A stretch of 64,000 nucleotides of DNA from Anaerolineales bacterium UBA2181 (GTDB taxonomy: Bacteria > Chloroflexota > Anaerolineae > Promineifilales > UBA4811). A program made the position numbers and the translations under genes. The notes below the pieces were generated by a model that ran no database searches, was not told the origin of the DNA, and worked only from the letters and a program-made list of their open reading frames with translations. Each line of letters starts with the position of its first letter. The first letter of the stretch is position 1. The stretch spans positions 90,900 through 154,899 of the forward strand of contig DCVT01000019.1 in NCBI GenBank assembly GCA_002328075.1. Direction: 5' to 3'. Below are positions 59,101-64,000 of the stretch, piece by piece.

Positions 59101-60101
59101 CAGGCTGCGCCTCCGGCCCTAGTCGGTTTCAACAGCTCGCGCTCGCGGTACCAGTCCACTGTCCGCTGCACTCCATCGACCAGTTCCACTTGAGCACAAT
59201 ACCCCAAGTCGCGCCGTGCCTTTTGCCACGAGAATCGGCGGTCCTCACCAAAGAACGCGACACCCGCCCGGCTGAGCGGCGGCGTCCTGCCAATGACCCG
59301 GGCCACCAGTTCCAAGCCGGCCGCTCCCAGCCAGGCCAGCGTCTTAGGCACCGTCACCTGCGGCGCGGGCACGCCCAGCGCATTTGCCATGGCGCCGGCA
59401 AGTTCGCGGAATGTCACCGGGCGCGGGCCGGCCACATGATACACGGAACCCGGCCTACCCTTTGACAGGCACAGCATCGCCCCGTCCACCGCATCGCCGA
59501 TAAACGTGGGATGGCAAACGTGCTCGCCCGAGCCAACGAAGAAAAACGTGCCGTTCTGCACTGCCCGGAACAACCCAAGTACGTGGGTATCGCCCGGCCC
59601 ATACACAAACTCCGGCCGCATGACAATGACCGGAAGACCTTCCGTCACAAATCGCTCCACCACCTGTTCGGCCGACGCCTTGCTGCGCTCGTAAGCATTG
59701 CTGGGCGCCGGCGGGGCGTCCTCACCAGCCGGTTCACCCCAGATCGGGCCCAACACGCCAGGGCTGCTGATCACCAACAACCGCCGGACATCCGCTTTCA
59801 CCGCCTCCGACAAGACGTTGCGCGTTCCGCCCGCATGAAGCCGGTGATAATGCGATTCAGCCACGCCCGCCTGACCCAGCATGCCGGCCGCATGCACAAT
59901 CCAATCCACCCCGTCGCACACGCCCTTGAGCGTGTGGGGTTCGGTGACATCCCCTTCGACCCATTCGACCGCGATGCCAGACAAACGTTCTCGATCCGAC
60001 GTTGGACGTACCAATGCCCGGACGTCAGCGCCCCCGTCTGCCAGCGCACGCGCTATAGCGCCGCCCAAAAAGCCGGTGGCGCCGGTAACCAGCACCTTCA
60101 T
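59100..60101 (-). CDS. NAD-dependent epimerase/dehydratase (extended SDR)
   Basis: The 333-residue extended SDR begins MKVLVTGATGFLGGAIARAL with the NAD-binding TGATGFLG. It has VHAAGMLGQAG, the catalytic Y-E-R-S-K (YxxxK), MRPEFVYGPGD and a substrate-binding C-terminus. Family members alter nucleotide sugars or reduce steroid-like substrates; with a flippase and glycosyltransferases nearby, a sugar nucleotide role is likely. I use ATG 60101, 21 codons inside the longest open frame, where homology begins. It overlaps the small Cys-rich gene by four bases. Confidence 0.87.
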   Translation of the reverse strand: MKVLVTGATGFLGGAIARALADGGADVRALVRPTSDRERLSGIAVEWVEGDVTEPHTLKGVCDGVDWIVHAAGMLGQAGVAESHYHRLHAGGTRNVLSEAVKADVRRLLVISSPGVLGPIWGEPAGEDAPPAPSNAYERSKASAEQVVERFVTEGLPVIVMRPEFVYGPGDTHVLGLFRAVQNGTFFFVGSGEHVCHPTFIGDAVDGAMLCLSKGRPGSVYHVAGPRPVTFRELAGAMANALGVPAPQVTVPKTLAWLGAAGLELVARVIGRTPPLSRAGVAFFGEDRRFSWQKARRDLGYCAQVELVDGVQRTVDWYRERELLKPTRAGGAA

Positions 60102-60382
60102 TGCGGCAACTCGAAATCCATCACCGGCCGATACGCGCAACGGCATCGGCCGCCGTGTGGGCAACCCGGGAGAGGCAGCCGCGGCGCCGAATCGGGGTGG
60201 TAGACGGCACCGGCCGGCAGCGCCCGAGCCGCGTCGCAGCAGTCCTCTCCCACATCTACTCGGACACCTCGAATCGCTCCCTGAGCGTTCATACCCATCC
60301 GATAAGCCGCCAACGTCCTTTCGGCATAATCGACGGGTTTATCGGACTTACGGAAAAAGTCAGTCAACCAATCAAAAGCCAT
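60098..60382 (-). CDS. Small 94-residue Cys-rich protein beside a radical SAM gene
   Basis: I do not know a named family. The N-terminal half has a helix (WLTDFFRKSDK) and a second one around AERTLAAYRMGMNAQGAI. The C-terminal half holds five cysteines: a CC pair, then the compact motif PGCPHGGRCRCAYRPVM. The latter looks like a zinc knuckle or a modified-peptide core. It starts 75 bases after the radical SAM/SPASM gene and overlaps the epimerase start by four bases (ATGA), so it belongs to this operon. Candidate roles are a metal-binding accessory protein or, less likely, a RiPP precursor. Confidence 0.65.
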   Translation of the reverse strand: MAFDWLTDFFRKSDKPVDYAERTLAAYRMGMNAQGAIRGVRVDVGEDCCDAARALPAGAVYHPDSAPRLPLPGCPHGGRCRCAYRPVMDFELPQ

Positions 60383-60457
60383 GGATACACCATGTACGAA
60401 AAACGGCCATCTCCCGAGGGGTCAGCCTCATCTCTCCGCCGTCAACGCAGCCTTGGC

Positions 60458-61549
60458 TCACCGCGCGAAAAGAACTCGCATGCCCACCCGGCTCGCCGTC
60501 GGAATGTGGTGCAGCATGTTGGTGTAGGATGCGTTGGCCAGTGGGCAATAGCACTCCCTGGACCCGATGCTGCGCCGCGCGCGCCGGGCCTGGTCGGCAA
60601 ACCAGATCTTGCGGAAATCGTACTCCACCTCACGCAGGTTGCCCAGGTTGTCGGCGCGGACGCAGCACGGCCACACCGTGCCGTCAGCATAGATCTGAGC
60701 ACTCGCCCATCCGGCGTAACAGGGGATGACCTGACGCTGTTCCTGTAGGACCCGTTTGACCAATCGGTAATACTCGATACGGAATGCCTCGGTGATCCTG
60801 GCCACGCCCTGGAAATCGCGTTGGGCAATTCGGGCCGTCAGTCGGTCAATCGCGCGATCATAGCTCTCACGATCGGGGGTGATGGGCAATCCCACCGTGT
60901 CCAACTCGACCCGTGGTTCGGCTATCTCGGTGATGAACTGGTCCGCTCCCGATGCCAACGCATATTCTGCCACCTGATCCAGACGGTCAATATTGAACAC
61001 CGAGACAACGGTGTGGATACCCACAGCCAGATTGGGCGTCTCCTTGCGAAGCGCCAGTAACTCAGCCAGGCAATTTTCCGACTTGACAAAGTTTCCGGGC
61101 ACGCCTCGGATCCGGTCGTGTTCCTGCCCGACCCCATCCAGCGAAAGATTGATGATCAGCTGGCTGCCCGGGCACCGCCGCGCAATCTGTCGGGCGGCCT
61201 CTGGGATTCTATTGAACAACAAACCATTGGTGGGGATGTTGATGATACCCGGCCGGCAGCGCCGATAGGCGATCTCGCATAGATCAACCACACCCTCGAA
61301 AAGGAATGGTTCGCCGCCACTGACGGTAATCCAATAAGGCGCCATGCCCACCGAGCTGAGAATCCGGTCCCACTCATCCAGGCGCAACTCAGTCTCACGC
61401 TTCATCCAGATGTTGCACGTGAGGCAGCGGGAGTTGCACCGCGGCGAGGGCGACAAGGTCAGGTTGATGGGCAACATACGCGGCCAACCGACCTGTCGGA
61501 AACCAAAGTAAAGCGGAATGCGTGCCAGCACGCCCAGCATCGACCTCAT
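60458..61549 (-). CDS. Radical SAM protein with SPASM-like C-terminal cysteines
   Basis: The 363-residue protein has C-N-S-R-C-L-T-C at residues 38-45 for the SAM-binding [4Fe-4S] cluster, the ITVSGGEPF motif and LIINLSLDGVG. The C-terminal third has cysteines in PCYAGWASAQIYADG, WPCCVRADNLGNL and ECYCPLANASYTNM, the order of SPASM/twitch auxiliary cluster domains. Such enzymes modify peptides, sugars or lipids, or act in cofactor synthesis. It lies between GT2 (46 bases upstream) and the small Cys-rich protein. Its substrate is unknown. Confidence 0.85.
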   Translation of the reverse strand: MRSMLGVLARIPLYFGFRQVGWPRMLPINLTLSPSPRCNSRCLTCNIWMKRETELRLDEWDRILSSVGMAPYWITVSGGEPFLFEGVVDLCEIAYRRCRPGIINIPTNGLLFNRIPEAARQIARRCPGSQLIINLSLDGVGQEHDRIRGVPGNFVKSENCLAELLALRKETPNLAVGIHTVVSVFNIDRLDQVAEYALASGADQFITEIAEPRVELDTVGLPITPDRESYDRAIDRLTARIAQRDFQGVARITEAFRIEYYRLVKRVLQEQRQVIPCYAGWASAQIYADGTVWPCCVRADNLGNLREVEYDFRKIWFADQARRARRSIGSRECYCPLANASYTNMLHHIPTASRVGMRVLFAR

Positions 61550-61595
61550 GTGCTCATCCGATTGCCCGACACAAAGGCAGACTCAACGACCTGTT

Positions 61596-62495
61596 TCACG
61601 CGTCGTCCTTTGCCCGCAGATCCTTGGTTGTCTTGGCGACCTCCCACACGCTGTGATCTCGCTTGGCACGATAATCCCGCCAACCCAGGAAACGACCGTA
61701 CACCTCCAGTACCACCACACACCAGGTCCAGAGAAACTGCCTTGGCCGCCAGTCCAGGTTGCGCAGCAGAATCCAAAGGACGCGCATCCCGCTCATGGTG
61801 CTTACTGCGTAACCCAGAGTGTCGCGTACGGCCAGATGGCCGGCATAAATCCGGCGCCGTTGCCGCAGGAAATCCTCAGTGGTATCTGGCCCCTTGTTGT
61901 AGACCACTGCATCCGGCACATACCGCACCTGGTATCCCTGTCCCCTGACCACCGGCTCCACACTCGCCTCGTCCACCGCTGTGTTGTGCGGGATGCGCTC
62001 AAAGATCTTGCGGAAGGCGGTCATCTCTCCCGCCTTGAAACTGGCCAGGTTGATTCGATGGTGAAGGTCCCAGAGCAGATGCGCGGCAAAACCCTGGAAC
62101 GTGTCAGGGTTGTTCACCGGCACCGGTCGGCAGCTAGTCATGCCGATCTCCGGATCCTCAAAGGGCGCCACCAGAGCCTCCACGGCCGTCGTTTCCGGCA
62201 GCAGATCAGCGCTGCTGAGGACTACCAGAGGCAGCGTGGTCTGGCCCAAGAACAGGTTAATCCCGGAGGCCTTGCCCTCCCGCCTTGCTTGCACCAGCAG
62301 GCGAACACGGTCATCGCGCTCGACCCACTGACGAACAATGTCCTCGGTTCCGTCCGTGCAGCCGCTGGCAACCACCACAATCTCCCGAATAGACACCGTC
62401 CGCAGCTCCTGCTCCAGCATACGCCGCACAATCCGGTCGATATTGGCCGCTTCGTTGTGGGCCATAATGCCAACAGCGCATTCAAGAGACGACAT
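61596..62495 (-). CDS. Family 2 glycosyltransferase
   Basis: The 299-residue GT-A enzyme has GIMAHNEAANIDRIVRRML, VVVASGCTDGTEDIV, the DxD-like site region LVVLSSADLLPE and FRKIFERIPHNTAVDEASVE. A C-terminal hydrophobic region (VLWILLRNLDWRPRQFLWTW) probably sits on the membrane. It should transfer an activated sugar onto a lipid-linked or other surface acceptor. ATG 62495 is preferred over GTG 62501. It follows the flippase gene after about 80 bases, matching a glycan assembly locus. Confidence 0.87.
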   Translation of the reverse strand: MSSLECAVGIMAHNEAANIDRIVRRMLEQELRTVSIREIVVVASGCTDGTEDIVRQWVERDDRVRLLVQARREGKASGINLFLGQTTLPLVVLSSADLLPETTAVEALVAPFEDPEIGMTSCRPVPVNNPDTFQGFAAHLLWDLHHRINLASFKAGEMTAFRKIFERIPHNTAVDEASVEPVVRGQGYQVRYVPDAVVYNKGPDTTEDFLRQRRRIYAGHLAVRDTLGYAVSTMSGMRVLWILLRNLDWRPRQFLWTWCVVVLEVYGRFLGWRDYRAKRDHSVWEVAKTTKDLRAKDDA

Positions 62496-62581
62496 CGCCA
62501 CCGTCCATTACTCGGAATCCCCGACCATCCCTGAGAAGGCACCCAGGAACCCGTGCCACACCAGGACACAGAGGTCGCGTT

Positions 62582-63805
62582 TCATGGCACAACCCGTTGG
62601 ACCTGGCCACCCCGCGACAGCATCACGCCCCCGGCCAACACCAACCAAAGCGCGTTGGCCGACATGATTGCCGGCAGATGCCAGAGTGCGTCATGAAACA
62701 GGATCATCAACAGCACCTGGACCGCCACGCCCACCAGCACCAGGTAAACATAACCAACCCTGTCCGTAGAAAGATAGTAGTGGAGCCAGACACTGACCAG
62801 AGCAAACAGCGTCATTGCCAGACCCAGCGTTGCCAGTACCTTACCTTCGAGGCGATAGTCCGCCCCAAAGACCACAGAGACAATCGTTGTCGGAAAGAGC
62901 GCAAATGCCAGCGCAATCAATCCGCACAAAACGGCCACGATCAACATAACCGGCAGCAGAACCCGCATCGGGTCTTGCTGCGCAGCGCGTCGCCGCGCCG
63001 CCTCTGCAAAGAGCACCTGGGTAATGGCGATGGGAAGGAACTGGATCACCTTGCCCAGCGTGACGGCCGCACCATAATAACCGGCTTCGGCCGGTCCGAA
63101 AAACCGCTTGACCAGCAGGGCATCCATGTTGATCAGCAGAGCGAAGCCTATCAACCCCAGCGCAGTCACGGTGGAATACTGGAACGCATCCGCCACCGCC
63201 ACCCCGTGTTCAACGGCACCCGGCCGCACAAAAGGCCGCCCCAAAAGCACCAGACCGAACAGAAAGGCGGCCGAAGTGGAGACAGGCAGAGCCAGCATCG
63301 CCCCAAACGCGCCCAATCCGGCTGCGATAAGCACGACCCCCAGCGACAGCCGCAAGATCGCCTGACACAATTGAACCATTCCGGCCGCGGCAAACCGCCG
63401 CGCCCCCTGCAGCACACCCTCCATGACCGGCCGGATGCCCATCATAAAGGCAGCCGCGGCCAGCGCCAGGACGGGCGCCGAACTCGGCATTCGCCAGAAC
63501 TGGGATAGAGGCTTTGCCAGCAGCACCAACAAGATCATGGCCACACCACCCAGACTGGCGCCGACACGCATGGCTGCCCGGAAGAACGACACCTCTCGTC
63601 CGGTCGCGTCAGATGTCGCCTGGAACCCGGAGACGTACCGTGTCACGATGGCCAGCACCACGCGAGAGGCGACCGTCATGATCTGAGCCACGGCGCCCAG
63701 ACCGACCACCACACCGAAACCGGCAGGGTCCAACATGCGGCCGGCCGCCAGGTTGAAAAGATAATCCAGGCCATAAGCCAGGGTGGCGGCCCCGAACAGC
63801 ACCAT
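62582..63805 (-). CDS. Polysaccharide/lipid flippase (Wzx/MATE-like), possible CTG start upstream
   Basis: A ~407-residue protein with 12-13 membrane segments and the Wzx-like openings YLFNLAAGRMLDPAGFGVV and RPVMEGVLQGARRFA. It should move a lipid-linked glycan across the cytoplasmic membrane. The ATG at 63805 has no ribosome-binding site. However, TAGGAGGG at 63889-63882 lies eight bases before an in-frame CTG at 63874, which would add 23 residues (starting LGNTGVRG) and give the short basic N-tail typical of flippases. I give the conservative start. The promoter at 63918-63946 fits the CTG start. Confidence 0.87.
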   Translation of the reverse strand: MVLFGAATLAYGLDYLFNLAAGRMLDPAGFGVVVGLGAVAQIMTVASRVVLAIVTRYVSGFQATSDATGREVSFFRAAMRVGASLGGVAMILLVLLAKPLSQFWRMPSSAPVLALAAAAFMMGIRPVMEGVLQGARRFAAAGMVQLCQAILRLSLGVVLIAAGLGAFGAMLALPVSTSAAFLFGLVLLGRPFVRPGAVEHGVAVADAFQYSTVTALGLIGFALLINMDALLVKRFFGPAEAGYYGAAVTLGKVIQFLPIAITQVLFAEAARRRAAQQDPMRVLLPVMLIVAVLCGLIALAFALFPTTIVSVVFGADYRLEGKVLATLGLAMTLFALVSVWLHYYLSTDRVGYVYLVLVGVAVQVLLMILFHDALWHLPAIMSANALWLVLAGGVMLSRGGQVQRVVP

Positions 63806-63881
63806 CCCTTGATGCCTGGCGGACGACCCGAGCCAGACTCGTATTCGGTTCCCGCGAACCCCTGTGTTGCCCAGGCGGCCG

Positions 63882-63889
63882 CCCTCCTA
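63882..63889 (-). promoter_or_regulatory. Ribosome-binding site implying a CTG start for the flippase
   Basis: TAGGAGGG on the minus strand is followed after eight bases by CTG (63874-63872), in frame with the flippase gene. There is no in-frame ATG, GTG or TTG between this site and ATG 63805. Confidence 0.55.
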
Positions 63890-63917
63890 CAGTGCGAATC
63901 CGGCGACGACTCGCAGC

Positions 63918-63946
63918 ATTGTACCGACCTGGCGAAGGCTTGTCAA
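63918..63946 (-). promoter_or_regulatory. Near-consensus sigma-70 promoter for the flippase-GT2-radical SAM operon
   Basis: TTGACA (63946-63941, perfect -35) and TACAAT (63923-63918, five of six) are separated by 17 bases on the minus strand. Transcription would begin near 63911, about 25 bases before the TAGGAGGG site. Confidence 0.8.
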
Positions 63947-64000
63947 TCGGTCACTGTGCGGTGTCCAGGACATCCTATACAGTACATGAGGTATGGGTAC

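Noticed and set aside
1..64000. Mobile elements, prophage, defence island or CRISPR in the window
   Set aside because: I looked for transposases, integrases, restriction, toxin-antitoxin and Cas genes and for direct-repeat arrays and saw none; composition looks even throughout.

Overview
The window is a GC-rich (roughly 60-65 % by eye), densely coding bacterial chromosome segment with no rRNA, CRISPR array, integrase, transposase or phage gene that I can see. Gene content suggests a Chloroflexota bacterium, perhaps Anaerolineae-like. The pointers are a MoeA fused to a periplasmic-binding-like domain next to a second MoeA, a stand-alone B12 subunit of methylmalonyl-CoA mutase beside MeaB, a FabL-type enoyl-ACP reductase, many lipoproteins with Pro/Thr linkers, LysM proteins, and YfhO/GT39-type giant membrane proteins. 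This is inference from content, not a phylogeny.

Layout. 1-11.8 kb (mostly +): end of a DRTGG-domain protein, DegV, then a central-carbon block (pyruvate kinase, enolase, ROK sugar kinase, PRPP synthetase), a convergent CinA, and glycosyltransferase - YraN - MiaA - CBS/ACT protein. 11.8-16.4 kb (-): fabL, an RmlC-like epimerase and two MoeA genes. 16.8-24.4 kb (+): a degenerate metallo-beta-lactamase-fold protein, a TPR lipoprotein, a small unknown protein, a LysM lipoprotein, PlsC acyltransferase, an SH3 lipoprotein, a LysW-like zinc ribbon, and a Cys-rich mini-protein coupled to dnaK; fmdB lies in the opposite direction. 24.4-26.3 kb (-): NnrE/NnrD fusion and tRNA-Glu(CTC). 26.4-33.5 kb (+): a B12-type radical SAM protein, a uracil-DNA-glycosylase-like protein, a lipoprotein with a jelly-roll-like C-terminus, a structured leader with terminator, metG and a GT39-like membrane protein.

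33.7-45.8 kb is one long minus-strand region: electron-transfer flavoprotein (etfB-etfA), a LysM glycosidase, a cluster of an unrecognised 421-aa protein, a CooC-type ATPase and two-subunit class I fumarase, then secA, meaB and the mutase B12 subunit. 46.1-51.8 kb (+): mtaB, HIT hydrolase, adenosine-specific kinase, yqeY, a PgpH-type c-di-AMP phosphodiesterase and ybeY. 51.8-63.9 kb (-): two transcription units for surface glycan/glycolipid work. The first has YfhO plus two tandem paralogous GT39-like proteins. The second has a flippase, GT2, radical SAM/SPASM protein, Cys-rich small protein, NAD-dependent epimerase and a methyltransferase, and starts at a near-consensus promoter.

Most of the window is ordinary core metabolism. 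The points most worth following are the CooC/fumarase/unknown-protein cluster, the radical SAM gene beside a small Cys-rich ORF, the Cys-rich protein coupled to dnaK, the LysW-like protein with an unusual acidic tail, the leader upstream of metG, three proteins whose family active-site residues are lost (CinA C-terminus, YraN, MBL-fold protein), and a probable CTG start for the flippase.
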